From Isoetes taiwanensis (taxonomy: Eukaryota; Streptophyta; Lycopodiopsida; Isoetales; Isoetaceae): a stretch of DNA of 64,000 nt. Where the stretch lies: assembly GCA_021234155.1 (NCBI GenBank), contig JAJEKV010000002.1, forward strand, positions 21,791,726-21,855,725. The letters are read 5' to 3'. Under the pieces are notes generated by a model. The model was not told the origin of the DNA. It did no database searches and saw only the letters and a list, made by a program, of their open reading frames with translations. Made by a program: the position numbers and the translations under genes. How positions within the stretch are numbered: position 1 is the stretch's first letter; every line of letters starts with the position of its first letter. This document shows, piece by piece, positions 23,270 to 34,849 of this stretch.

Positions 23270-25499
23270 TTGCACCATCTAGTTCAAGTTTATAAACATG
23301 AAGGCACCCACAGCCTACTGTTTAGAAGCAAAGAAATGTAAGCTTGCATAGTTGCGCACATGACCTTGATGCATGAAACCTAGTAGTAGTGATATGTACA
23401 TGTTCATTATATATGCACAATGGGTAAAGCTTGACATTTTTATTTTCTTTGTCATTTTGAAAGAATGAAGGATTTCAAATGCATAGACTTTATTGGATGA
23501 TGATAATCAGTCCAATCTAAATCCTTGCTTATCATATGTCATATATTAGTTGTTGCACAACTTCCATATATTCTCCATAGATAATGCAGCATATGATTTT
23601 CAAAAAATAATGCAATACAACATGTCACAACCTTAGGATTAGCCTAGTATAAAATCAAAGATAGTACAAGATGGTACATCCAATGCTCAAAAGGATCCAA
23701 TGGTATTCCTTTCAAACAAAAATAAATATCTTTTGAGCCTATTGTAGAGCTGGGCAGGGCGAGGCAGAGCTAAGTTAAGCTGAGCTAAATCCTTTATACA
23801 AACGTAAGTGTTCCGCTTACACGCTTGCGAGCCTTGGGACACTTGATTTGAGGCTAGAAATTGTCTAACAAGCATGGTTGAACAAGTGTTTCTTTGCTAT
23901 GGCATTACTATAGCACTACAAATACCATGGCATTACTATAGCACTACAAATACCTTGTAGTGCGAGCTGTATAAATTTGGAGCATACATAAAATATGCTA
24001 GTCTAAAAGACGCCAAACCTATGCACAATATAAACCACCAAACTTGGCTGCATATGGTAGCCAGTGTGCAACAAAGTCCTAGGATTGAATCAAACAATCC
24101 GGTTCAAATTAAAAAGTTCCGGTCCATATGAAATATTGTAGGATATACGACCGGTCCAAAAAATGGCGTATAAGGATTTGGGCCGGTTGAAGCTATAGGT
24201 CCTAGGATTTTTTTTTGTTATATTTTATACTAGTAGGATTTTCTTACTAAGCTACTTTTGTATAGGGAATGCAAATATTATATTTAAGATACGCCTACAA
24301 TATTAAATGCTATTAAACAACCACCTCTAAAACATTTTTTCATCATATAGTGCATGCATTATAGGTTTACACTTGATGAGCTTGTAGAATGGTCTGAAAT
24401 AGAAAAGTTTTATTTTGTTTCCATTGTACGTGCTTTTAAAGAGAGTTCTCATTACATACAAGTCTACTACATGATTCTTTGTAAAAAAAGAAACTTCATG
24501 CTGACCCTTTTATAAAAATTCGTTACAAGAAAGTTCCTAATGGATTTTGTAACAAAAGGGGCAATCCGGTTCAAACTTATATAATCCTATTAATTTTATA
24601 AACAAAAGGCTTTTTTCCTATTGGGAAAAAAAAGTTTGTTATACACTGATGGTAGCCCATGGGGTCAACACTCCCTCCCATTAAAATTTTCAACATGAAC
24701 ATGAAACCGGTAAAACTTTTCAACATGAACATGTTTAAAATTTATAAAATCGGTATAGTATAACATGTATATGCAACAAAAATTCAGGGGAGGGGAATTT
24801 ATTCGCTAAAGAGCCAGAATAAATTCATGTCCAGTAGATATCGACGGCAAGATCTTCGACGGCAAGATCTGGATCGTTTGTGCAAGATGAACCCTAAAAT
24901 ACAAACCCTAACATCTGATTTGAAAATGTTGGCCAAAAATACCTCCTCCATTCCAGCTTGAGGCGATGGCAAGCTTGAAGTGATGAAGGTAAATGTCTAA
25001 TGCAAAGGTAAGATCAGACTTTGCTTGGATTTTTTGTAATCGATAGTTCTGAAGCAATTAGATTCTTCTCTACCATAGTTCTGTAAAAAAATGTATGTGT
25101 TCACATATATGTAAATAGATTGAATGAATTAGGCGAGTCCTGCTTGGCGCTAACATGTCTCACTCTGCCTGTTCAAAAATGTTTACCATGAATGTGGCCT
25201 AGCAAAAGAGCTGACCTTCTGAAAATAGTAGAACAGGAAAAGAATAAACATTCTTGTTGGCAATGCGCAAGTGCTTTTTTCTACGTTGCTAAATGTCTCT
25301 CTATCTTGATTGTACGCAGTTCTAATATTGTCTGAAGCAAATCCTTGTTGTATGTGATTTTACAGGTTAGATAATATGTGACAGAAGGGGGCAATACTGA
25401 GCGATTGAAGAGGCAACAGCAATGCTTGCACCCAAAAAAAACTCAGTATGAAGCTTTGTGGATGCTGGAAATGTCTGGAACTATTTCCATTTATATCGA
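23270..25499. other. Long noncoding stretch
   Basis: No supported gene. It contains a 28-bp perfect tandem duplication (23899-23954, unit ATGGCATTACTATAGCACTA plus CAAATACC), a 15-bp duplicated TCGACGGCAAGATCT (24841-24870), and telobox-like AAACCCTAA near 24903, an element often found in plant promoters. Confidence 0.4.
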
Positions 25500-25770
25500 A
25501 TGATGGAGGCTAGCAAATATGCGAGCCTTTCTTTTGAACAATCAAGAAGAAATGCTTTTGTATGATGTGTTCAAGCTTTCTTGCTTAGATGCTTGGAAAA
25601 GAGAATCCAATATGGAGACACTGATTGCTTCAAATGCTGTTGAATGAGGGCTAGCTAAAGTGCTGGCCCTCTCAAAAATTTCAAAAGAGATTCTAGAATA
25701 CTTGTTGCAAGTATTATTAAGTGAGGGCTAGCCAAAGTGCTGGCCCTTTTGAAAAATTCGAAAAGAAATT
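25500..25770. repeat. Degenerate tandem repeat, about 85 bp unit
   Basis: GAGGGCTAGCTAAAGTGCTG at about 25646 and GAGGGCTAGCCAAAGTGCTG at about 25727 each continue with a similar 'AAAATTC(A/G)AAA' tail. A third, weaker copy starts near 25505 (GAGGCTAGCAAATATGCGAG). Confidence 0.6.
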
Positions 25771-25984
25771 GCCAGCTATTTTTGTGTGCTGATTCTATAA
25801 CAATGTATTTGCATAATAATCTTTAGTTGAAATAAGAATGTAGAACTATAAGCTCATGTCAATGCAAACCTTATGAATTGATTTTTAACTATACGTAAAG
25901 CATGATAGGTTTGATTCTAGCACATGGTGTTTTAAAGATTCAAAGCCATTACTTGGATGGAAAAACTTGTTTATGTTTTTTCAA

Positions 25985-26340
25985 AATAAACTCGAGTGCT
26001 TTATTTCATAAACAAACACGGGCTCATATGACATTAGGTTGATGATTTCATAGGGGAACCACCTTGAATTGCACAAATTCTTACATTCATGATTTCATAT
26101 AAAAACCACCATGAATTGCACAAATTCTTCAAGCTAAACCATGAGTCCTTTATTTTGTAAACAAACATTGGCTCATATGACATTTCATAGAAGAACCACC
26201 ATGAGTTGCACAAATTCTTAAAGCTGAACCACCACGAGTCCTTTATTTTGTAAATAAACACCAGCTCATATGACATTACATTGATTAATTTCATAGGGGA
26301 ACCACCATGAATTGCACAAATTCTTAAAGCTAAATCATAT
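25985..26340. repeat. Tandem repeat, about 95-110 bp unit, 3-4 copies
   Basis: Repeated block: GAGT(C/G)CTTTATTTTGTAAACAAAC, GCTCATATGACATT, TTCATAGGGGAACCACCATG, and ATTGCACAAATTCTTAAAGC. Copies begin near 25990, 26147 and 26237, with a partial copy near 26040-26130. Confidence 0.7.
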
Positions 26341-27033
26341 GGTGGTTTATAAGCAGAATACGTCTTTAGTTTTCTTACTAAATTAATATTGATTTCTCAA
26401 TTCGAAACATAATTGGCTTACATCCAATACAAATAACTTTGAAGATGCAAAGCCACGACCATTTTGAGAGATAAACTATTAATTGTTTTAACGTAAAACT
26501 TGAAGTCTTTATTTTCTATGACATCCATGGTTCATGCGACAAGGTATTCATGAGTTGATTGGGACACTAGTATGACTTGCGGATTCTTTAAGCTAGAAAC
26601 GCTAGTGGTTTACAACATATACTATTAATTAGACATCGTGTCACTTAGCAATAGAACATAGCAATAAACCAAGACAATTCACTACCACAAAGAACCATAG
26701 TGGTAAACTCTACTAGCAAACCATAATAAGAAAATATCTATGCTTACTATGTAAATATACCACACTCAAAAACCTTAAATACGAACCTCATTATTTAACT
26801 GCATCTAGTTATTCAACATATTAACCCACAAAGTAATATTAGTTTATCTTAGTAGTATAACACAAAGAATCACACAAAAAAATAATAACAGTTTCTTTTT
26901 GGGGGCCTTGTGCAACCTGAAGGTGTCCTCGTTGGTGTCTTTGGCCACACTTGTATAAACAGTCCCAATTCAATTATACGGGGCCAGGGCCAGTGCCACA
27001 ACTCTTGCTACACAAAATCCTGAAAATGTTAAA
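26341..27033. other. Noncoding stretch
   Basis: No supported gene. A TTTGGGGGCCTTGTGC segment near 26900 resembles the sequence near 15985 (complement strand), possibly a shared element end. Confidence 0.3.
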
Positions 27034-29316
27034 CTAGACCACATTCAATACTACGACATTCCAGGGTTTGAACGGGGTTAGCGTGTTACCAAGGGCAATT
27101 GTGTGCATCGTATCAATGGGGTGATGCGCAGTAAGATCATGACCTTGCGAATGATGAAGTCGTATGAGTGTGGACTTCCCCTTCACGCCATGCTCCCTGA
27201 ATGTTGCTTTGCTGCTTTTGTACCTGTCAATGGACTCAAGAATGAACTTCATTGTCTTTGGCTCATCTGGAAATCTTGACTTCTTGTGCAGCTCCTTAAA
27301 AATGCCACCATCCGTACGAACATGGCAGTAACGACATGGGTTTAGGCCACCTGCAAATGATTTCAAGTGTAAGCAATGGCGCATGGGCTTAGGCTACATG
27401 CACTCGAAGAAGTCACTGGTAAGCAACAGTCAACAAGTCAACGGCTTTAATAGAGTAAGCAAGGACCTTGCGAAGTTTTGGCGATTGCGCAATGAGCAAT
27501 GTGGTCTCCCATGAAACCAAAGAAAGAAGTCATGTGGATGAAATGCCTATTAAATTTCAAACCTTCGAAGTCCGAGATGTCAATAGCATAGTCCAATTCC
27601 ACACCATGGCAGAACAACCGGTCAAACATTCTCACGATAATGTCCTCGAACTCGTCAAACACATCTGGCCCCCCACCCTGGACTAGCTGCTCGGGATGTA
27701 CATGAGCGGGAGAACAAAAACCTCTAAATCGGGCATCATCGGATCTCCATTTAGAACGACTAGAGAGTACGCTTCAACCGAATGCACTTTTGTTGATGCA
27801 GCTTGGAAGCCATCCCTGTGCAACATCGCTGCCCAATGGCGCGAGGCACCTGCAATGTATCTGGGCTCATATCTGAATTCATTGGAGCAATTTACACATT
27901 CAACTGCAAAGCCGGTCCCATGCTCCTTGTCCAAGACTGCAGGGTGAACATCGGGCCAACATCTATGCCCAGTCTGACATTTGGGGCACATTGCTGGAAG
28001 CTCTAACCATGCTTTTGGATTCCATAGATCTTGTCGCTGCCTCCAAATTTTTCCGTGACAAAAATGTTTCATGAACTGCCAAAACAATGAAACTTAATCA
28101 ACTATAACTTCTCCAAACGCACCTGTCATGGTGCTTCCACAAAAAATGTCGTACCTCTGATGCAGAGTCAACTGATTTGCCAAGCCAGTCATCCCGCAAC
28201 CTCCAGCTGTGAAGTGAATTCCAACAAATCGAGGGCACGGAGCACATCTGTCTAACACGGTTCGCCAAAGGAATCACAACAAATTGTGCACTCTCCTTCC
28301 GTGTGCTGCTGCAGGTTGGGCAGACCTGGCAATTGGAGAGAGTAATAATGCTCTCATCATCAACTACAGCGCCGAATACATGGTTCTTTGATCCTTCAAA
28401 GCCCACTTTGTGGTAGCAAATTGCATAACGCTGAATTGGTGTGAGGCCTAGGTGCTTTAGAAGACGCTTCATGCTCCTCGAACTAGAAGGGACTTTATGG
28501 CCATTGATAAAGCCGTCCCAGTTGCCCTTCTGGGAGATCAGGGAAGCTAGACTAGATTGTTTCGCATCGCAGAATAGAACTCTAAGAATGTTGTCTCTCA
28601 AACTTTCTGATCCTGAGTGCATCTCGAGGACATTCTCTAGCTTCATTATAGCCAGGAGAATATGGTCATCTACGGTTGCATCTGCAGTATGACTGGTTTC
28701 GAAAAGCCCAGGTGCATCATCATCCCCCTCCTCGTCTCCATCGATGTCCAACTAATCTTCCACAGCAGCAAAAACAATGAGATGGCGATCACCTTCGACA
28801 GCCGGCTCTTCTGGAGCAACAAAAGCCCTCGGCTCACAAATAATATATGTGTCGCAGCCACTCCCCTGCTCTGTTTCCTCAGCGGCCACCTGGCTGCAAC
28901 CAACATGTCCCTCTTCTGTGCGAGGCATTGCCACATCGCAGTCCTCAATCATGTTCACTTCAGCCCCAACATCGAAGCCAAGATTTGCATTACTTATGCG
29001 CAAATGCCGCAGAAAATCTGCACGCCTAAAAGACAAGCCATGGGGATTGGCAAGAATACACCTTTGAAATGCAATCCCTCACAGCGGTCTTGGATTTACG
29101 AAGGCTTGCCCTGAATGATGCCCATTTGGACTCTCTGTCGTGATCCCACCACGTTGAGTACGGAATCAAGACACCAGCTGGATTCTTGACTTCACACTTC
29201 TGGCAGAAGCAGAGCTTCAACTGCCTCTTGCTTGTGGATTGTGGCTTCTTCAAACCTAAACCTCTGTTACTCTTCGTCATCTGGTAGCTAGAAGAGATCA
29301 GCTTCGAACGCCTCAC
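27034..29316 (-). pseudogene. Broken Tnp2/CACTA-like DNA transposase
   Basis: Five minus-strand frames in order from 29316 downwards make one degenerate protein. An N-terminal zinc-type motif (CFCQKCEVKNPAGVLIPYST, 29130-29220) is followed by an acidic stretch. Next come CPTCSSTRKESA... at about 28310, a cysteine-rich segment (MCPKCQTGHRC, VECVNCS) with LNGDPMMPDLEVFVLPL (27700-28000), and FMGDHIAHCAIAKT (27480). Last are LNPCRYCHV (27330) and HHPIDTMHTIALG (27090). The 'CxxC...NP.G', 'GD...A...CRxC' and 'D.MH...LG' pattern is typical of Tnp2/CACTA-like transposases and their fungal relatives (family knowledge, matched by eye). Stops and frame changes between blocks make it non-functional. 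It stops shortly after the D.MH motif, so the C-terminal third is missing. Confidence 0.6.
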
Positions 29317-30895
29317 TCCGTGACACTTCTAGCTTGCTGAATTGCAGTTCCAGCTGCACAAGATTGACAAGTGCAAGGTCTTTAATACAAGTAAAAATGC
29401 ATCGTGCTTTAAACAACTTGTCTATATTACCAAGTCGACAGTATGCTCCTTGGAGATGATGTGCTTGAGATAGGAAGGGATGTTGACATGTATTTCTTAC
29501 TAGAATTTAATTTCAATCATGTATTGGTTTCAATGGCCAGTTTTAACAAGTAAAAACAACCAAAGTTGTAAACTATGTAATTACAGGAAGATACAAGAGG
29601 TTGCAATACAAGAGGTTGAAGGAGCGAACCAGCAATTGAACTAATATTATCTGAAAATATTTTAAGTAGCTTCTACTTCGTACACACCCAATTAGTTAGC
29701 CAAGTTCAATTGCCTCAAGGCAAAGGAAGTAGTCCCTTTTCATCCCTGATGGAACTCCTGTGCCATCTATAATTCTTTACTTCCTATCAAGTTCTAAACG
29801 GCATAAATAACTTCACTTAGGGCCCTCCTTCCTTTGCATTCATGCTTAAACAATTCGAGCACAGTATGGTGCACTAGCAAACCTGTTTGTCATAAGCACC
29901 AAACATTCATGCGGATGTGGATGTTCTCTTAGGAGTCTTAACAATTGTTTGCTTGTTGCATAAGTTGTCTAAGATATTATGATACAAAGTTTTCTATGGA
30001 GATTATAACCTGTAAAAAAAAGGGAAGAAAGCACTTACAGCAGAACTCCAGCAAGATTGCCATTTAAACAAGAATAAAGGCCCTTAAGAGATAATCCTTC
30101 CACCCAATTCAGCTGCCTGCAAAAACCTACATATGCATAATGCAATATCATCCATAAGCATATTGAGAAGTTACAATGAAGAAAGAATTAGATAGTTAGG
30201 CATTACTATCTTAAAAAAGGAAGTTACAATGAGAAAAAATTTGATAGTTAAGCATTACCCACTAATCTAAATACGAAGAAAGTTAGTGGATAAGACTGCA
30301 GCAGGTTACGATTACGGTAGGCTGAACTTTCCTGAAAGGACACGAGCAACTAATTTTCACCATCGTCTAGCTAAATCACACTAAGTCTAGACCGAGAAAA
30401 TAATTTCAGATAAACAAATTAAGTAATGCCAAATGGATAGTTAACTGTTTCAAAAAGGAATTGTCAATTCTATTGCATCCATACTCCTTGGGAAGCTTAG
30501 TCAATGATTTAAAGGATTCCTATGCAGAAGTATGACAAAGATATTCTGATGCAATTGTTTGGAATTGGGGAGCTGCCAAACTATAATGTCTAGCCACTAG
30601 TTTAGAGGATTACCATGAAGAGGAGCTCTGATACCTTCGTGCACAATCCATGACTCGGAAGCAAGGTTTTCCCGAGCAAGGTTTTCCCGAGTTTGTATTT
30701 AGGTTACGTTCCAAGGTGTTAGGATAATGCTGTGGTATTTTGCTTGATGTTAGGAACAATTACATCTCTAATTCTTAGTGCAAATCGTCTAAGTGCAATA
30801 AGTTATCTTGTTTTTCAAAGAACCATTGGATAAGATAAATTAGATACAATTAAAACCATTGGATGACGTGGATAACTATTGGATCGTCTATAGCG
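29317..30895. other. Noncoding stretch
   Basis: No supported gene. A 17-bp tandem pair GAGCAAGGTTTTCCCGA occurs near 30660-30695. Nothing else was recognised. Confidence 0.4.
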
Positions 30896-31405
30896 AACCT
30901 TAGTACCAACTAGATGTAGGCATGGTTTAATGGTGTTCCACTAATGATATCCAAAATGGGGGGATAATGTTAGGATATTGCGTAGTCTTGCCATTTTAAT
31001 GCTTGGGGATTTGTTGCAATGGCCCTATTCCCCATAACCAATTACATCTCAAATTCTTAATGGTCTAAATTATACCAAGATGTAGGAACAGTTTACTGGT
31101 GTTCCACTAACGATATCCAAAATGGGGGAATAATGTTAGGATATTGCATGGTCTTGCCATTTTAATGCTTGGGGATTTGTTGCAATGGTCCTATCCTCCA
31201 TAAAGAAATACATCTCACAATTCTTAATGGTTTGTTATGCCAAAATGTAGGTGTGGTTTAATGGTCTTTCTCTAACAATATCCAAAATGTTAGGATATTG
31301 TTAGGATTTTGCGTGGTCCTATGACATTAATGCTTAGGGATTTGTTGCAGCGGTCCTGCGCCCCCTCAAGGAATACAAATCAAATTCTTGATGGTTTTGT
31401 TATGC
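30896..31405. repeat. Tandem repeat, about 165 bp unit, 3 copies
   Basis: Copies at about 30896-31076, 31077-31239 and 31240-31405 share TGTAGG...TTTAATGGTGTTCC, TATCCAAAATGGGG, TGTTAGGATATTGCGTGGTC, TTAATGCTTGGGGATTTGTT and CAAATTCTTAATGG. Identity declines towards copy 3. Confidence 0.8.
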
Positions 31406-31439
31406 AAAAATAGGTGTTAAGTAATTGAAGTAGTTGAAG

Positions 31440-31975
31440 TAACTTGTCTTACATGGAATACTAGTATAAGGACATGTGATCATGCACGTGCATCACATGT
31501 AGCAAATCAAGTACTCTGTCCTACCACTATAAAGACCCGTGATATGGAAGGATAGGACATGTAGAGAATCAAGTGTACTTTCCTACTTCTATAAAGACAT
31601 GCGAGAATAGAAGTATTACACATGTAGAAATTCAAGTATTCTTTCCTACAGTGCATTAACAAATAAAGTAATTTGTCCTACTACTATAAAGACATGTGAC
31701 ATGGAAGCATAGGACATGTAGAGAATCAAGTATTCTTTCCTACTTCTATAAAGACATGTGACAATAAAAGTATTACACATGTCGTAATTCATGTATTCTT
31801 TCCTACAATGCCTTAGCAAATAAAGTACTATGTCCTACTACTATAAAGACATGTGAATGGAAGTATAGGACATGTAGAGAATCAAATATTCTTTCCTACA
31901 TCTATAAAGACATGTGACAATAGAATTATTAGACATGTAGAAACTCAAGTATTCTTTCCTAGAGTGGATTGTATT
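31440..31975. repeat. Higher-order tandem repeat (about 60-bp subunits in about 170-bp units)
   Basis: The phrase TCCTACT(A/T)CTATAAAGACATG and TAG(A/-)ACATGTAGAGAATCAAGT alternate throughout. Three long units are visible (starting near 31515, 31675 and 31835), each with two related halves, one ending 'GGACATGTAGAGAATCAAG' and one ending 'CACATGTAGAAATTCAAG'. Confidence 0.8.
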
Positions 31976-32198
31976 ATAAAATGACATGTCACAATAGAAG
32001 AAACTACAAAACAACAGTGGATGTTTTAGTCCACTGAAAAAAGAACACCATTAGCGAACAAAACCATACCTCCACATATCCACATGTAGGCTTCTTTAAA
32101 AATAGGACATGTAGACCTAACAAAACTGAAGTTTTCAACAGTGGACCAAAAACCGGGGTGAGTATATTACATACCTTGTTGCTGACGCTATCCAACTT

Positions 32199-32924
32199 TT
32201 GGAGGTGGCAGGGGTAGCCGCAACTGGAGCCGTGAATGACCTTGTAGATATTCGAGCCCAATTGGAGAATGAGAGAAGTCGGAACCTAACCCTTTCCGAA
32301 GAGAATATTTGCTTAAAGGACCGTGCCGATGGGTATGACAAGATGGCTGCTGAATTAAAGGACACTAAACGGCAGCTAGCGGCATTGAACAGAGAGGCAA
32401 CGGTCCTCAGGGAAAACAACGATCACCTGCGCAATTTGATAAGATCGTTGGACTCTGACCCTTTTAGGGTGACTTCAGAGCAGTCGATATCCTATCTCCC
32501 TCGCGAGTATTTGTATGAGAGCCAGTGGGAAGAGCTAAAGGTTGCTGATTTCATACATTGCCAGTTGTGTGGTGACAACCTGACACAGGTGGGCTGGTAC
32601 ACTCTAGGATGTGGGCATCACCTACACATGCGATGTGTTCTTGATTGGATGTTGCAAAGCCGCTTCTGTCCAATGCAAGACGGATGGATTTTTCCAGAGT
32701 TACAATATGCCATATTAAATATGCAAGGTCGCATGCCAGCTCTGCCACAACTAATCGCTCGCAAGACGGATGGGCAGATACATACTTTTGAGAGTTATCG
32801 CGAGATGGAATTGTGGAGGGGAGTGGAGGAGCCGCATGAAGGAGAGGCAGTGCCAGACATTAACCAGTTCCTACCACCACCTCCAGGGCCGCAGGGTGAT
32901 TGGGTTGACCCAAATGACCAATGA
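32199..32924 (+). CDS. Coiled-coil protein with degenerate RING-like finger
   Basis: Open frame to TGA at 32922-32924. The frame is open above 32199 and no good ATG precedes the coiled coil, so the N-terminus or an upstream exon is uncertain. Residues about 15-90 form a coiled coil (heptads with many Glu/Arg/Leu). Residues about 120-160 resemble a RING-H2 finger: CQLC, then GCGHHLHMRC and FCPM. The last zinc-ligand cysteine expected two residues after FC is not seen (CPMQD). RING fingers usually act as E3 ubiquitin ligases, but with a ligand missing that is only a possibility. A Pro-rich acidic tail ends the protein. It directly precedes the hairpin array. Confidence 0.6.
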   Translation: MEVAGVAATGAVNDLVDIRAQLENERSRNLTLSEENICLKDRADGYDKMAAELKDTKRQLAALNREATVLRENNDHLRNLIRSLDSDPFRVTSEQSISYLPREYLYESQWEELKVADFIHCQLCGDNLTQVGWYTLGCGHHLHMRCVLDWMLQSRFCPMQDGWIFPELQYAILNMQGRMPALPQLIARKTDGQIHTFESYREMELWRGVEEPHEGEAVPDINQFLPPPPGPQGDWVDPNDQ

Positions 32925-33318
32925 AAATGAGACATTAAATTTTGAGACAGATTAAATTTTGACCTGTATCATTTTGTGAATGGATAATAAGGTATAATGA
33001 CGTTATTTCAAATAAACCTTTAGATTCTTGTCAAACAGGAAAATCGAAAAGAGAGTGGTTGCTTGCGATTCTGAAACAGGAAGGTCATCGAGTTCTGAAT
33101 CAAAGAGGGATGGACCAATAATGCCTTTGACATCTGGACCTCTGGTCAGGCCTTATTTCCTTTGAGCAACATGACAGATAAAATCATGGTGAGCACTGCA
33201 AAGAAGGGTCTGACGTAGAGGGACAGATTCCATTGGGATTAGCGGTCGAACCACGGATGGGTTCATCACTCATCATGCGATTGACGAGTAAAAGCATCGA
33301 GACTTCCCAATCTTTTAC

Positions 33319-33449
33319 CCTGGCTTAGTCTCTTTTGTTTGTCCTGTTTGATGTATCTAATTTTCCCCCTAGGATGAGGTCGCACTCACTCATTTTAGGT
33401 GGTGAATTAGATACATCAAGCAGGAAACTCGAAAAGGGAGTAAGCCTGG
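33319..33449 (+). ncRNA. Long imperfect hairpin B1
   Basis: 5' arm CCTGGCTTAGTCTCTTTTG... pairs with 3' arm ...AAAAGGGAGTAAGCCTGG. About 60 bp of stem, roughly 80% paired by eye, with a loop around GTCGCACTCA. The central run TTGATGTATCTAATT is perfectly matched by AATTAGATACATCAA. An RNA role is inferred from shape only. Transcription strand unknown. Confidence 0.55.
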
Positions 33450-33530
33450 AGCGCGACCCTCTTGAATGGTTGTCAGTTCACCAGGCTTGATATTCTCTGC
33501 GGCAAACAATATAGACTTCTCGAAATTCTT

Positions 33531-33681
33531 GTTACCCCCTTTAGATAGAGCGAGTTTTGCTCTGGCTCTCTTTTGGGGTGTCTCTGTGTCAATGTAGCTT
33601 AGTTACTTTGCTAGGTTATATTACACAAAGACGCCCCAAATGGGATCTGGAGCAAAAATCGTTCGTTTTAGAGGAGGTAAC
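33531..33681 (+). ncRNA. Long imperfect hairpin C1
   Basis: Stem of about 70 bp between GTTACCCCCTTTAGATAGAG... and ...CGTTTTAGAGGAGGTAAC. The apical part carries CAATGTAGCTTAG opposite CTAGGTTATATT. RNA function is inferred from structure. Confidence 0.55.
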
Positions 33682-33780
33682 ACGGTTTTTGAGTACTCTA
33701 TTTTTATTGTGGCCACGGATGATATCAGCCTAGTGGTTGCTTGCGATTCTGTGGGTTCATTAGATGTTAGTGATTGATGA

Positions 33781-33908
33781 GTTCAAGCATTGAGACTTCC
33801 CAATCTTTCTTTCCCCTCCTCTTTGGGCAATGTAGCTTAGTTTACATGCTAAGTTCCATTGTCCAAAGAGGGGTGAAAGCAAGGTTTGGGAAGTCTCGAT
33901 GCTTGCAC
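33781..33908 (+). ncRNA. Long imperfect hairpin A1
   Basis: About 58-bp stem. AAGCATTGAGACTTCCCAA on the 5' arm faces TTTGGGAAGTCTCGATGCTT on the 3' arm. Loop TTTACATG. Size and mismatch density resemble a plant miRNA precursor. Confidence 0.6.
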
Positions 33909-34017
33909 TCGGGTCGATTTGGGAACTTGCGATGCTTTGACTCTGATATTCCATGAGGCTTGACGTAGAGGGACAGATGCCAATTAGGATTAGTAGACTA
34001 ACTATCATCTCTTTCAT

Positions 34018-34148
34018 CCTGGCTTAGTCTCTTTTGTTTGTCCTGTTTGTTGTATCTAAAGTGCCCCCCTAGGATGAGATCGCTCGCTCATTTTAGGGGG
34101 CACTTTAGATATATACAAACAGGATAATTGAAAACGGAGTAAGCCTGG
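34018..34148 (+). ncRNA. Long imperfect hairpin B2
   Basis: Same outer arms and loop region as B1, but the inner paired segment differs: CTAAAGTGCCCCC faces GGGGGCACTTTAG, where B1 has CTAATTTTCCCCC facing GGTGGTGAATTAG. The stem is preserved. Confidence 0.6.
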
Positions 34149-34229
34149 AGTGTGACCCTCTTGAATGGTTGTCAACTCACTAGGCTTGATATTGTCCATG
34201 GCAAATAATATAGACTTCTCGAAAATCTT

Positions 34230-34376
34230 GTTACCTCGTTTAGAAAGAGCGAGCTTTGCTCTGGATCTCTTTTGTAGTCTCTCTGTGTCAATGTAGCTTA
34301 GTTACTTTGCTAGGTTATATTACACAAAGAGGCTCAAAATGGGATCTGGAGCAAAAATCGTTCGTTCTAGGGGTAA
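34230..34376 (+). ncRNA. Long imperfect hairpin C2
   Basis: Second member of family C. GTTACCTCGTTTAGAAAGAG pairs with ...GTTCTAGGGGTAA, with the same apical CAATGTAGCTTAG/CTAGGTTATATT. Confidence 0.55.
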
Positions 34377-34416
34377 AAGTTCTCATATGCAAGTTGCTAT
34401 GACGTCAGAGGTGAGA

Positions 34417-34559
34417 GCGTACCCTAATTTCAAGCCAAAGTGGTGCCTGGGCGTTCTCCATCTATATAGCGGCTGTTAGGCACCAAATCATGGAACATCC
34501 TAACTCCTGCTATTGATGGAGAACCTTGAGCATCACTATGACTTGAAATTAGAGAACGC
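34417..34559 (+). ncRNA. Long imperfect hairpin D
   Basis: Stem of about 60 bp. GCGTACCCTAATTTCAAG pairs with CTTGAAATTAGAGAACGC and GTTCTCCATC with GATGGAGAAC. Apical TGTTAGG/CCTAACT. A single member in this window. Confidence 0.55.
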
Positions 34560-34628
34560 GTCCCCTTCGGCGTGGTGGTGGATTGTACAAGGACAGAGGT
34601 AACAAGGATTGGAGAGTGGATCGTGTAT

Positions 34629-34790
34629 CTAGAGAAATTTCATCTCCATCGAAGTCGGCTCGATTGATTCGTGGCTGTTTGACCCCTTGGCATGCATAGA
34701 TTACTTCTCATCAGCAAGATTCTATGGCATGCGAAGGGGCAACCAACAACGGAAGTCAAGCCGGCTTTGGCGGGGGTGGAATTTCTCTAG
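34629..34790 (+). ncRNA. Long imperfect hairpin E1
   Basis: Basal CTAGAGAAATTTCATC pairs with GGTGGAATTTCTCTAG, and CCCCTTGGCATGC faces GGCATGCGAAGGGG. Apical loop TAGATTACTTCTCATCAGC shared with E2. Confidence 0.55.
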
Positions 34791-34849
34791 GCACTTAGGT
34801 CGAGTGTTGAACCCGAATATCACTAGTGAACATAATGATGCTTAACATT

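Noticed and set aside
26034-26294. 86-codon minus-strand frame with repeated motif
   Set aside because: It is a translation of the tandem repeat at 25985-26340, not a repeat protein.
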